Below, in pieces: positions 27,471-40,130 of a stretch of DNA of 64,000 nt. Position 1 is the first letter of the stretch. The number at the start of each line of letters is the position of its first letter. A program made the position numbers and the translations under genes. The notes under the pieces are model-generated. The model was not told the origin of the DNA. It did no database searches and saw only the letters and a program-made list of their open reading frames with translations. The stretch comes from Prinia subflava (lineage: Eukaryota; Chordata; Aves; Passeriformes; Cisticolidae), in assembly GCF_021018805.1 (NCBI RefSeq), contig NC_086248.1:61947985-62011984 (forward strand), given 5' to 3'.

Positions 27471-30400
27471 TGGGTGCTATTTTGCAGAGTGCCTCAGCCT
27501 GGGCTGAGGGATGCAGCTTGCAGCAGACCCTGGCCACCCCACAGCAGGGCTCAGTGCCCTGTGGGCAGAGGTTGGGGGTAGGGGGGTGAGGGATTTTCAA
27601 CATTTTTTCCCTTAAAAAAGCTCCCACCCTTCCAGCAACACCCCACCCAGTGCTGGGTCACTACAGCTCATCCTCGCACAGCCCTGACGCTGTGGGCAGT
27701 GAATCACACCACGCCAAAACGGGGCGGGGGGCGGTCCCTCACTCCCAGGCTGGCGGTGGCTGCATGAGTGGCAGCTGAGGTGACATCAGGAGCTCTGCCT
27801 GCCAGGCACAGTGGGAAGGAGCTGGTGCTGGACCCACTGAGGGGCAGGTGCCCCTTCCCTGCCCAAAGGGTTTGGATGAGGAAAGAGTGACTTGCAGGGA
27901 GCAGAGAGGGGACATGGAGGGGCAAAGCTGCCCCTTCACGCTCTTTCCAGGCAGGGAAGTTGTGCCACAGGATGTCAGTACAGCCTGTGGGAACACCATG
28001 CCTCCCGAAAGAAAGGACTGTCTCCTCTCAAGAGCACACAGGAAGATCTCTTTCCCAGAATATCTTATTTAGGAAACTTGCATCACAGCAGCAAAGCAGA
28101 ATGCTTACTTTAGAATAAGAAAATGAGATGTGGCCCCAAGTCAGCACTTTCCTGTAGGCTTCATAGCAGAAAGTTTGAGGCACCAGAGGCAGCTGCTGGC
28201 TCCAGTAGCAAAGGCAGAGCTGGGTGGGCTGGAGGCCCAGCTGGTGTTTGCTGCCTGTGCCGTGTCCTCCAGTACTGGCTGCAGAGCTGCAAGGTATCAG
28301 GGATTTTCCTGTTACAACACAAAGGGATCAGCTAGATTAGCTTCTGCAGAGGTGAGAAGGAAATGTGTCACATTGACTGTTTATTTTGCTCTAATTGGAT
28401 TCAGACCCTCCTTCTGAATAAATCTCGTTTTACTCCAGCTCCTGTGGTTTTTCATGGCTGTGAATGCAGAGGAGCTGTTCCAGGGGTGGGCAAGTGATTC
28501 TCAGCTTCAGTGGGGAAAGCAAAGGGATCACACTGTGGTCACTAGAGGCAGGCAGCCTGCAAATAGCACGGCTGTGTGAGGAAGCTCTCATGGTCACATC
28601 CCAGATGAGGCTTTGTGGTCATGGACAGCTTCTGACAGCACAAAGTAAAAGCTGCTCTTTGAGCAGGGAATTTTAAGCTTTTCAGTCTTTCAGACATGAC
28701 ATCTACAGCTGCTCTGGGTAAGCTGCAGCAGCACAAGACTGTGACCTGGGGGCAGGGCAATCCTGCCCGTAAGAAAGGAGCAAATGCTGATCCCCTTCAA
28801 CAGGGAGAGCTGCGCTGTCAGCGAATCTTCTGCACTTCATCATCCTTCTCTAGTTGGTGTGGAACACTGTAGGAAAATTATCTTGGTCTGCTGTTTTTCT
28901 TGGCCTGCTCGCTCAGGAACACGGAAAGTACCTGCAGGAGGGGTGGCTTCTCAAGTTCGTCCCTTAAATCTCTGGAAACAAAATGAGCTCAGATGGAAAA
29001 GAGGGAAGAAAAAGTGTAGTTTAAGAATCCTAGGTCTGAATGGCTGCAAGCTGCTAATTGATCTCTCTGTGTTAATCCCTCTAAACCAGCAAATACTTTT
29101 CACTTCTGTGTCCCTTGCACTGTGGAAACTTTTTGACAGCTCTGTACTGGCCAATGTGGTTTGAATCCCTGCCTCTGAGTCACATGGGTATCAAAATCCT
29201 CAGAGCAGCTGGACTAACTAATGCTCTCTTGATGAGCACAGCAGAAACAAGACATAAAATAAATCATTAAGTCAACGACATTTTTAGGGGATCTGAATTC
29301 TGCATATGTGTTACTGAGTCAAGGCTTGATTTTAAAATTCTTCCACCTATTTCTTGTTCTTACAGATGCAAATGAATGCTACATTTCTCTGGAGAGCATC
29401 TGCTCCTGCAGTTTCCAAAGATGTCCTGTATTTGCGAATGTCTCTTGTACATGAACCTGTTACTTGTCTGAGAGCTTTGTTATCTTATTGGAATTGGACA
29501 TTAAAATGATCTTTTATTGTTCTCTTGGTCATGTTTCTCTCTGTTACAGATTATTGTATTTTCTGTTGGCTTTGATATTCTTTAATTGATCACTGAAGAA
29601 TCAAATCCAGATGCTGGGTACATTCTCTGTTTGAGGTGGGTACTAGAGTACTTTGGTATGTACAGACTGTCATCATTTTCAATGGCACCTTTTGCCTTGA
29701 TCATTTGCTCTTGCAGAACTCATTTGTTTTAGTACTTTTAGAGCCCATGGGAGGTTCTAAATAAACACTTCAAACTATAAAGAAAGTTACTGGCCAACTG
29801 TGAGGTGGTAAAATTAAAAAAAAGTATTGAGCATCACACAGGTAAGCAGAGCAACTGTTTTTCTCTTCCTATGTTGTTCTGATTAATTTACAGCACATCA
29901 GATCAGGCTTTTTCATTCTGCCTTCCTGCAGAGTTTCCTACAGCAGTATCCATCCCGATGAAAAAAAAAAAAAGGAAGAAAAAAGCCTCAAGATAAAACC
30001 ACTATGATCAACTACTTAAAGGAACTTTTCTTTTTAATATGGAGAATACAGTCTGGTTTTGCTTATCTTTGGTTTTAGCGTGCCTGAGCCATCTTACAAA
30101 ATTTAGCCTGAATCAGATATGCAGAATTTCCTACTGAGGAATATTCCAATTACAAAATGAAAATTAGGTTAAAGGAAAATAACTGAAAACAGAGACTGCT
30201 ACCAGAAAATATGATACAAATGGACATTGGGAGACACTGTAATACAGGAATCCCTGCATCTACTGAAGTCTGCCACCTCTACAACAAAGCTGCTTTGCTT
30301 CCACAAAGCAGTGCTGGGGAAGGAAGTAAAACAGAGCATTACTTCTAAGGGTGCAATAGGAGAGCTGTTGGTAAAGACATCCCTTTCCCATCACAGTAGC

Positions 30401-33400
30401 CACACAGCACAGTGGGAATGGCTCAACAGCACAAGCGAGGACAGGATGGGCTTTAAGGGTCACCCAGTGAAAAAACTGATAGGGGGCACCAACAGGCTGC
30501 CAGTGCCTCCCTTGCTGTCCTGCCAGGGGGAAGCACTAGCGAGAACAGGCTACTCCTCTGCAGACTGAAAGTAAAGATAAATGAATTACTCAATCCAGAA
30601 CTTTTTAAAAACAGCAAGATGGCTTTTGGAAATGCAGACAGACCCATCCGTCTGTTGCCTTCTCAGCAAAATGAAAATTGAAGGACACTGTGCAAGCTGA
30701 GGGAAAACCCCAACACCCTCCAGCACAACATTCAGTTAAATCTCTGCCCTCAGCAGCTTCCAAATCACATAAACATCAGGAATATTGGAGGGCTGGGGCA
30801 CAGGGCATTAAGAGGCCAGGGCGGAAAACAATGTTGTCTCCTTGCAAGAGAAGCTATAAATAGTATTTAGCATCCTCAAGCAGGCAAGTTCATAAGTGAG
30901 CCTGCCTGACTGTGAACTGGCTTCTTCGACAACTTAGTATTCAGGAGAGGGAAGAATTGCCATAGCAACATTCCCATCTTCTGACATGTATCATGCAGAT
31001 CATGTAGTCAAGGCAGCGCAGCACCCTCTCACACATGTGCTCTGTGAACTTTTGTGTTCCTGACAATATTAAAGAGAACTGTGTATCGTGATTGACACAC
31101 TTGCCTGTGTGTCTTTATGATTCCTTAAAAAATATATGGAAATTCTTCCCTTCCCCCATCCTCCTCCTTTGAACTGTTTTCTCTTTTCCATCCCACTGAA
31201 ATGATGAGAACAGCTCCTGCCCCAGATCTGTAGATATATGTTCCTGACAGTAGTCCTACGCTATGCAAATGTGTAAACTGCAAAATGTAGAGGGATTTAA
31301 AAAATTAAGTATATCCAGCAGAATCTAAATTCTGATTGCTGAAAGGAACTAGAAATCTTTCAGTATCTGCATAATTAATGCTCTATTAAGCAAAGCCTTA
31401 CATCTCTTTTCTTTTGGGTTTATTTATTTTTTGCTTTGAGTTAGCCTGAAATCTCCAGACACACACATCAACCATTCCTACGGCACATGGCAGTATATAT
31501 GCTATCCTGTGTGGGAGCTGAGTTCACAAGCAGAGCAGAATACTTGTTTGCAGGCAGGGTCTGGCCCATGGGATGGCTTTAGCTGTGTGGACTTCCCTCT
31601 GTAGGAAAAGCACTACACATCACACAGAGCTAAGCTGTGGGCCAGTACAAATGGGATGCTGCAACACTGTGCAGTGACACCCATGTCTATAGTGACAGCC
31701 AGGTACTCGACTTCACAAGTGCTCTTGGTTTAATTGTATGATAGGTCCACCCAGCTGACCTCTTTCTAAGCTTGCTGCCTAGTCAGTATTGTGTCACCTT
31801 TCAAAAACTCTGTAATGCCAGAAAGAGTTGGAATATAACTATACCACTGTATTTATGTGTGTCTCTAACTACAGCTATCCCACCACATTAAAAGTACCAC
31901 CATATACTGCCACGTGCCTACATACTTTCTTCTCAGACCTAGGATTTTACACACTGTGCTGTCCTTGGAAGGATGCCTAGTGAACATTTTCTGCATACAA
32001 GTTGGCCTCAGTAACCCCCTTCTCCAAGGAATGGGCTAAAAATCCTGAACAGCCCTAAGGCCTCGGCAGAAAGAGACCAAAACCCACTTGACTGAGTGCT
32101 CTCTCTGGACTGTATGCACCTAGCTGTGGGCTACACCCGAGGGAGGTAATTTTTCTAACCAGGTTGTTTTATCCTCTTGGCTGCCTTCTTACACAACTCC
32201 CCAGAGCTGCCTAATAAGCAGCAGCCCTGTAAAACATTCCCACTGGATGGCAAAAGCTCCCATTGTTTGTGCCAAGGGGGCTCCTTTTTACAGCTGTCTG
32301 CTGGAGGCAGGTAACCTTTGGATGGTAACAGCTTCTTCTATTATTTCCTCCATCCACATTCCTCTCCTCTCTACCACTCTGCTCCAATGTTTAGGGTTAC
32401 TGTACAAAGTTTTGGTACCTTACCTGGTACCAAAGAAAATCAGGACCTCATCACACCCCAGGCAAGGTGAATGTAATTATGTTGTGGTCAGTATTGCTTA
32501 GTGCTTCAGCTAGGATTACATCTCCAATGAGCCATCTTCTGAGCTTCAGACATGTTTGAAAGCCCTCCCTTGCCTTGGTGTAATCCACACCTGCCCATTC
32601 CAAGAAATGAAGATTCAAGAAATTCCCTCTTCATAACTTGTTCCACGGTAACTCTTGGCCAGAATATGCACAGGTAGTTGAGGTCCTCCATTACGGTAAT
32701 TTTTGCTGCCTTACTAAGTACTGTGTGACTAATTGCTTCTTCCTACTCCATGACTAATAGCACTCCTGTTAAGCTACCTCTAGAGAGAAAGATACCAGTC
32801 ACAGAAGAGGGGTGATCTCCCTCTCTTTTATCCCATTACATCTGTCAGGTGTAAACTTCAGAGCCAAACTGAGAACCATTATTATATAAGAACAACTTAT
32901 TTTATTTTACATGGTAAATAAGCTAAGACAATTATATGCAGACAGCTAGCTAGGCACTGTTCTGCCTGCTGAAATGCAGGAACTGCAGACTCCTGAAGCC
33001 GCAGACTGTCCCCGTTGCTATGGGCAGAATGGCCAGCAGCTGACCAGCCTTATTCCCAGGAGAAAAGCAGGAGGACAAGGGGCTGTCAGTTCGGAATTAC
33101 TGCCCCTGTCAAGAATGAAGCCTTCCACAGTGCCTGATTTCTTTCCAGGCTAAGTAAGTAACTGCAACTTAACACCTGACTGTCACCATTTGTTTCTGCA
33201 GAACATCCTGTGTGTATACACATGTGTATATATATGTGTCCAGGTGCGTGTCCAACTTCTGTCTACACAATACACATACAGAGGGGACTATCTGCATAAT
33301 AGAAAGCAAAGAGATATTCTGGCCTAGAACTGACTGCACTACAGCAATCTCTACATTTGAATGTACACTGCCGAGATACTTCTCCAGCGTAATGGTAGAT

Positions 33401-36400
33401 GTTTATTTTTTAATACACAAGCTATATATAAAAAGCTGAACTTGAATACCATGGCTAGTTACAACATTAATAACATGAAAAAGATGCTATTTCATTTCTG
33501 TCTCATTTTACACAACTCTAAGGAACAGCAAGATACCTTCTCCAGTGGGCCACAAAGTCTGTGGCCTACCTTTCAAATTTCTGTACTGGCATTTATTGTG
33601 ATGAGATTCAAATCCCTTTACAGCTGTGGTCTGAACAACAAAGGGGCACTTAAGGGAATAAGACTACAACTTGCTCTTTTGGGTTACATTAAAATCCATT
33701 GATTTCCATCTGTTACTTGAACAAAACAGAGTGCATTTTTGATAAAAATAAAATTGCTCATTTTGGAGAATATACGCTAAATATATTTCATGTTTGTGGT
33801 CTGCAAATTGGGCAGTTCTGCTCTTCCTAGTTACTTAAATAATACAAGCAAGAGGAAGTAGCTATGCTCAAAGTGCATATTTTCACTCTAAGTCCAAACC
33901 CCTGTCATTACATCATTAGAAGCACTACACAAAATGCCCCACCTGCCAGTCCACTTATCCCCTCATTCAGCAAAGCCCCTGCAATCAAAAGGACCTGAGC
34001 ATGTATTGTGAACTCACAATGTGCCCAAGAACTTTTCTAAACAGATCTCAACAGCTACAGCCTTTTACTTTCCAGTATAATTTCATTCTTCCTTTGTTCT
34101 TGCTTTAAAAAGAGGAGAGATCATTGCCACTGTAGAGAACTGACCAGCCAAAACTCCAGTTGTTCTTTTTCTCCCTCTTTGGCAGTAGTCAAACTCCCAG
34201 GTTTCTGTCCTTCCCGGTGACACCTGTGACCCCAGTTTACCCAGCTGGCCACAGAAGAGGTGGTGAAGCTCTGAACCACAGGGGCAGAGCAGCTGGGATA
34301 CCCTAGTGGAGATGACCTCCTCTACTAGAACGCACCAGGCTTTGATCAGGAGCTTTCTTATGCTGCTGCAGACAGAAGACACCTGTCACCAACGTTTGAC
34401 CCTCCTCACCTGACAACAGAGAGCATTGAAAGGTAGGATTAGTAGCACTTCTCCAAGTCTGCATTTAGAGGTGACCTCACCTACACCTCTCCTATTGCTC
34501 GCTCCTTTATTCCCAAGGCAGGAACGCTAAACCTGCCTTGGTGATGCTAGCCTCAGGCTGACCGTCTCCTCAGGACTACATATCAACTTACATTTTAGAT
34601 GATGACTCTTTGCAGTGTTCATTCTAATGGTATCTGAGTCTTCAAAGGCTACTGACGTGTGAATCACAGCAGACTGACCAATCCTTACAGAAAACAAAAG
34701 GCAAATAATAAACTTGTTGTTAGGATTTGAAGTAGTCTTTGAAAAGCAAATTCAATAGGAAAAAATGAACTGAGAAGTGCCTGTCTTATATACTGCCACT
34801 ACAAACTGCCCCCTGGAGCCTGCAGAATGGTGAGCCATTTGTCAGTCTACTCAGTGTCCAAGTGGCTTTAACTTGCACTGATGGTGATTTTGCTAATATT
34901 ACTCCCAAGGGCAGAGAAGCAAAGACTAGGGAAAATAAGTAAAAATATTTGTCATTTTCCTTTAAAATAAGGCAATGGTTGCTACACAAAGACAGCAAAT
35001 TACATTATCCCACACGAGCCAAATCACAGACTGAAAGAATTTATTGTTAAAATTGTGGCACAAGTTTGCAAATTATGGCAAAGCCTTTCTAACAGAGTGG
35101 TATGGGAACAACGAATGTTTTGGGGCAGCTACATGCAGGCAGAAAGTAAAGATGAGCTTTCTAAAGCCAAACAGGGGACATAGTCACCATGAAATTCATG
35201 ACAACGTGATGGCTAGACTTTCTAACCAGCTTTTTTTTCTAAACCCCTTTTTTGTGTTCTATTACTAAAAAAAGAGATGACTAAGTTTGAAAAGTTGGGT
35301 ATTGAAGGGTGAGGTAATGTCACCATTTAGGCCATCTCTTCAACGTTAATTCGTCCCTTGTGAGTATGAATTATGATATTGCCTTTAATTAGACAATCAC
35401 ACAATATTTTTTCCTGTGCCTCATTCGTAACACTTGATGGATGGTGCTCACTGAATGATGAAACTGTATTTTGTTTTTCCCTCGTGGTTCGAGGTGTGGC
35501 AGCCCTCCTTATTTACTGCACACTGTGCTCTTCTCCAACAACAAAACTGATGATTCCTTCGCAGAGTTTTCTATGTGGTTTATCATTACAGATACAACAT
35601 AACAAACACTACTAATTTCATTTTATTGCAGTCCTCAAGGGAAAAGCTAGAGGGTTTTTTTCACTTAGTTCATCCATCTAGAACCTATTCTCATTGCTCA
35701 GGTTGTCATCAAAGCTTTGCCTCCCTTACACTTCTATGCAGATTTGTTTGCGTCACCTCTGGGGAGTTATTGACAATATATGGAAAGCAAAGTGGCTTCC
35801 CCATTCTGGTTTGTAGCCTGGGTAGCCAAGGCATGGAGAGGATCAACAGATATGGGATGGCAGGGAAAATCCTATTCAGCCACAAGATGGATTATTCCTG
35901 AACTAGGAGAGATAAACACTCTGGAGAATTACCTGTGCACTATAGGGAAACGCAGGCTCATTTTTTTCCTAAAATTTGGACAAAGACAAATAGATATTCC
36001 CCATAAATTCAGAAATGCTACAAACATAAATGTTGTCCTCAGACTGAGTTCCACAGCAAAAGTAGAGAAAAGTTTTCCAGACTTTTTTTTTTTTTCATAG
36101 ACTTGCACTTGGAAATAAATGACTTGTTCTGACAAAAGCTTTCCACCAAAAAAAATAGTTCCCCCAAGAGAAATACCTTTCAGGGACAATTTCAGCCAAG
36201 ATGGTTGAAATTTGGCAAGTTTACAAGTGACTTTTATTTTAGTCATCATTCATCCATCATCTTTCTTAAGAATGATGGATTGTGTAATCCTAAAGGGAAT
36301 GAACACAGTCTAGAAGAGTGTTCTCTGGGTACACAGGCCCCCAAGTTATTTATATCATGGTTCATACATCAGAGGCTGGATTTAATGCTCTAAAATGTTT

Positions 36401-38168
36401 TTGACTTTAAGTACGATGATTCAAAGCTCACAGGAGGTGGAGAACTTTTTGAGATGTGAGAAGACAAATTGAGTTCAAACCTTCTTGGAATACTATAAAT
36501 TTTCTTAAACCAAATGGAACCCACCACGTTTTGTGTCACATATATTGCCTTTGGCTAACATTGCCAACCTCAGGGGCTTAACCGAGATCTAAGCTTAGTG
36601 TCTATTTTTTTGAGGTGCTGAATATTCACAAATTCACAGATATGAGGGATGACAACTTTAAGCATGCCTATGCTGTACCTCTGAAAGGGAGCTTTCTTTC
36701 CCTTGGACACCTACCTCTGTATTCATCTATGCAATTTTGATCTCTGACATTTCTGTTCTCTATATTCTTACTACATTTTCTATATTGCATATAATGACAT
36801 GGTATTAGCAGCAAAACCTATCTTGAGCAGGTGCAAAACTTGCCAAGAAGGAAGAATCTTTCCATCAGTGTCAGTTTTTGAGATCAGTGGTGCCATACAT
36901 GATCACAGTGTGCTCTAGCAGAATGGGTACAGCTATGTGGCATTTTGGCAGTTCTCATTTTTATTTAACACATTCTTCCCATCGGAATGAATTGAATTCT
37001 GTGAAGGACACAATACCCATGAAGTAAAATAAATAAATTTAAAAAATGTCCTAGATCTAACAGCAGAGCATAGGTTATGCAAATTCTTCATATGAAAAAA
37101 TGTCAACAGGGTTTGTGCTTCGGGCTTCCCGCCCTAAGCCTCAGTTGCTGCTGTTGGAAAGCACAGCCAGATCCTCCAGAACATTCACTGTCCACCACTA
37201 CTTTCATGTGACACCACAGCTTTCAGAAGCAGTGACTTTAAACAGTTCCTAGGTCACTAAACATGACTGAATCCATGCCTTCTTTCCTTCCTGAGTTTTA
37301 AAAGCCTGTTGCAAATGACATCAGGAACATACAACGGGGAGCTCAGGAACAGCAGAACATAATATCCCTAATGCAAGGCCACATGGCTATGGCCATTTGC
37401 TTCCAAATTCTACTGGTTTGGTGTGTCCTGATCTCTCCATCTGTAGGATCATTAGAGGAGCTCCTTCTTTATCTGACCACTTACTTCCATGAAATTTCTA
37501 ATAATTTGCTTAGCTTCGAAATCTTTGCAACTCTTGATCAGCAAGTTAAAAATAATCTAGCAGATGGACAGACAAAGACAATATCATTACTGAGTCTTAT
37601 TTTTGAAGGAAACAAACCAAAAAGCACATTGTTTAACTTGTGCCATTTAGTGTGTATATAAATACATTCAAAAAATACTGTGGAAGTATGTAATGAGTTG
37701 CATGAGATCAGTTTTCCCCAGAGTTATTCCATAGCAGAAACATTGTTAAACTGTATTAAAACTCTGCAGAAATCCTGTTACTAAAAACAGAACATTAACA
37801 CTATACATACTCAAAGTATTCTGCCTATGTTAAAATAAATTACTAAATACACTAATGAACAAATATGTGATACGAATACAAATATTTGTATCATAAAGCT
37901 GCTTTTAAAAGAAATATTCTCTTGCCAAAAATTATTCTATTAATTTTATTTTAGTTCTAGACAATTTTTTCTGCCTACTAGAGTTACTTCTTGATTGTCT
38001 AATAATTAAACAGAATCCTGTCAAACTTAAACAATCACTAGTATTTTGCAATTGAATTCCTTATACAAACAGGCATACACTTAACTTGAAACATTTGCTT
38101 ATGTGCCTTCCTGCAGTAAGAATTAAATGCTCTCTCTTGTACAACACAAACAGCTCAGCGCACCTATT

Positions 38169-38218
38169 GAGAACTTACAACTTGAAAATGCAGGAGAACG
38201 TACAATTTGAAAATGCAG
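38169..38218. repeat. 25-bp tandem duplication
   Basis: Two adjacent 25-base units (38169-38193 and 38194-38218) beginning GAGAAC and ending GAAAATGCAG differ at two positions. It is a local duplication just beyond the presumed AIG1 poly(A) site. Confidence 0.9.
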
Positions 38219-38384
38219 GATCTGTTATTTTACTATGAAAATAATAAGAAAAATCCTCATGTAGAAATTAGATAATCTACAGTTGACACTGTAAAACCTG
38301 AAAACATATGATTCAAATGCCATCAATCCATCTAAAATTTCAAGAATCAGCATGAAGAAACAGAAATGCAAGGATAATTTCATC

Positions 38385-38390
38385 TTTATT
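38385..38390 (-). terminator. AIG1: Possible poly(A) signal, AIG1
   Basis: TTTATT on the + strand, that is AATAAA on the AIG1 strand, 570 bases after the AIG1 stop. It is the first perfect hexamer seen downstream of the terminal exon. Whether it is used cannot be told from sequence. Confidence 0.4.
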
Positions 38391-38959
38391 TAGGTCTTAA
38401 GATCTTAACACTGCAAGTAAGATTTCATTGGACTGGTAAAATTATTAACATAACGAATTTAAGGCAACTGTTACATTAATATTTCAGTCAGACTGAACTC
38501 TTCTTTAGATACATTCATGCAATTAACTTCTATGCTGTAATTTGAAATATATAGCATTGCTTTGTTTCCCTGTATTAGACCTATCTGGTTAAGCTTTCCT
38601 CAAACAATACAGAGAATGGACTCATTGTTCTTCTTGGCAGAAGTAAAAAGATCTAATGACTTAATGGTTTAATGACTTATTTGATTCAAAAAATGCATGT
38701 TGAGAATGCCTTGGAGATAAATATACATCTTATATGTGCATGTCACATGCAAGCATGGAGAAATTGAAGGTTGAAACATTAATATTAGTCTTAGCTAAAA
38801 TCATTTCCCCCCATATAAAATCCAAAAATATCCTTGCACTGAGAAGTGGGCCCATGAAACTTCCTCCTTTCCAAAAGATTCCTCTCCAGGCCAAGCTCTG
38901 CTGGGAATGAGAAATCTTCCATGGAGCTATAAACAATCCTCTGTGCTGCCTCTTATTGT
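38391..38959 (-). other. AIG1: Presumed AIG1 3' untranslated region
   Basis: Sequence between the AIG1 stop codon and the first AATAAA on the minus strand. No coding signal; unique sequence. The extent depends on which poly(A) site is used. Confidence 0.4.
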
Positions 38960-38997
38960 TCACTCCGATTTCGGCTTTTCTTTTCCTCCTTCAATAC
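38960..38997 (-). CDS. AIG1: AIG1 terminal coding exon
   Basis: A 38-base exon read on the minus strand after the acceptor TTTTCAG (39004-38998). It completes a cysteine codon and adds IEGGKEKPKSE and TGA (38962-38960). This is the short charged cytosolic tail of AIG1; the human tail, as I recall it, is the similar SMEEEKEKPKLE. The frame fits the donor of the preceding exon at 42843. So short an exon would not stand alone, but frame, tail sequence, gene order and acceptor all agree. Confidence 0.9.
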
Positions 38998-39321
38998 CTG
39001 AAAACATATGGAGAGCAGCTTTTAAAAATCTCTCAAGGAGTACAGCTGAAGGGTTTGCTTAGAGAGGTTCCTCTAAGGCACTTATCTTTCTTTTCCCTTT
39101 ACCGATGTTGTTTCTCCCGCACTTGCTCGCACGTGTTACCTCACCTGCTGGGAAGGAAAGGAGCACCTGCACACCTGATGGCAGTGGTTGTCCAGTAATG
39201 AGCTGCACAATCCTCCCTCCCTCGCTCCCATTTTCAGATCAGCCCCAAACCCTGCCCACGCCCACCCTTTGACAACTTCAGGGGTCTGGGAACACTTAGT
39301 TCCTCTATCTGCTCTGCTTAC

Positions 39322-40128
39322 TGTCGGAGTCTAGAACATCCCTCTGGCCACCCTGGAGGATTTAGAGACCAGACAGGGGGGTCTGGGATCGGTACAGGGG
39401 GGTCAGTTAGACCCACATAGGTCCCAGGAGGACACTGACTCTGATTCCTGTCCATGGGAGTGAACACTCACATGCAGGAAGAATCACAAATCCTAAGAAT
39501 TTGAAATAAGTAGTGGATGGTTTATTATAGAATATAAATATAGAAATTAGGATTCTTAGCATATGGGGCTGAAGAGACAAGATGGAGGAATTGGGGAGTG
39601 GCCCCTGTCTTCCTTGTTCTTGTTCTCGTCCCCCATCTTGTGCTGAGTTGGGTTTTAGAGATTGGCTTAGAGTAGAACTGACATGTTAGTAAAGGTAGTA
39701 GGTATTGGTAAAATTTTGTAAATAAAAAATACGTCTCGGACAGTGGTTGGGTCAGGGGTACTGTACATGAGGTGCGGGGCTCTCTGATCCGCCCAGTCCG
39801 CCGCGTGTCCTGCTCTGATGGGGATGCCTTGCAGAGCTGAGAAAGAACTAAGATAAGGTACCCTGCCAGGGAAGTGCCTGGCAGAGTTGAAAAAGGACTG
39901 AGATAATGAAGAATAAACAACCTTGGAAATGTGCACTGGCAGACTCAACGTGTCGTCTCTGCCTCTGGTGTGTAACACTTGGGGCAAAGAGAAGACTGAA
40001 AACCTTATTACCTCTGGGAACAGCAACCCAGGGGAAACTCCCAGGGAACAGCAACCCTGGGGGAAAACCTTATTACCTTGGGGAACAGCAACCCCAAGGA
40101 GAATCTCAGGAAAACTACGACCCTGAGA
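39322..40128 (+). mobile_element. Solo LTR (ERVL-like, + orientation) in AIG1 intron
   Basis: The block starts TGTCGGAGTCTAGAACATCC and is flanked by the 6-bp duplication GCTTAC (39316-39321 and 40129-40134). It contains AATAAA at 39912-39917, followed by a U5-like stretch (CTCAACGTGTCGTCTCTGCC), which fixes the + orientation. The 3' end reads CCTGAGA where CCGACA would be expected from the 5' terminus, so it is slightly decayed. The general sequence resembles passerine ERVL-type LTRs as I recall them. It is antisense to AIG1 and lies about 325 bp upstream of the AIG1 terminal exon in gene orientation. No internal retroviral region remains. Confidence 0.7.
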
Positions 40129-40130
40129 GC
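40001..40130 (+). repeat. 65-bp duplication inside the LTR tail
   Basis: The segment starting AACCTTATTACCT occurs at 40001 and again at 40066. Within it GGGAACAGCAACCC occurs three times (40016-40029, 40044-40057, 40081-40094). It forms a degenerate internal tandem array at the U5 end of the solo LTR. Confidence 0.85.

Larger units (their letters stand above)
26842..38384. other. Intergenic DNA between LTR and AIG1 3' end
   Basis: About 11.5 kb with no recognised gene. An AT-rich conserved-looking patch lies at 27190-27470, an octamer ATGCAAAT at 31264-31271, and an alternating purine/pyrimidine tract (TGTGTATATATATGTGTCC) near 33223-33241. A near-perfect 25-bp duplication lies at 38169-38218. 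Open frames here lack protein signatures. Confidence 0.55.

Noticed and set aside
31264..31271. Octamer ATGCAAAT
   Set aside because: A single 8-mer is expected by chance in 64 kb; no surrounding promoter features.
33210..33241. TG/TA alternating tract as a possible Z-DNA element
   Set aside because: Short and interrupted; an ordinary microsatellite remnant.
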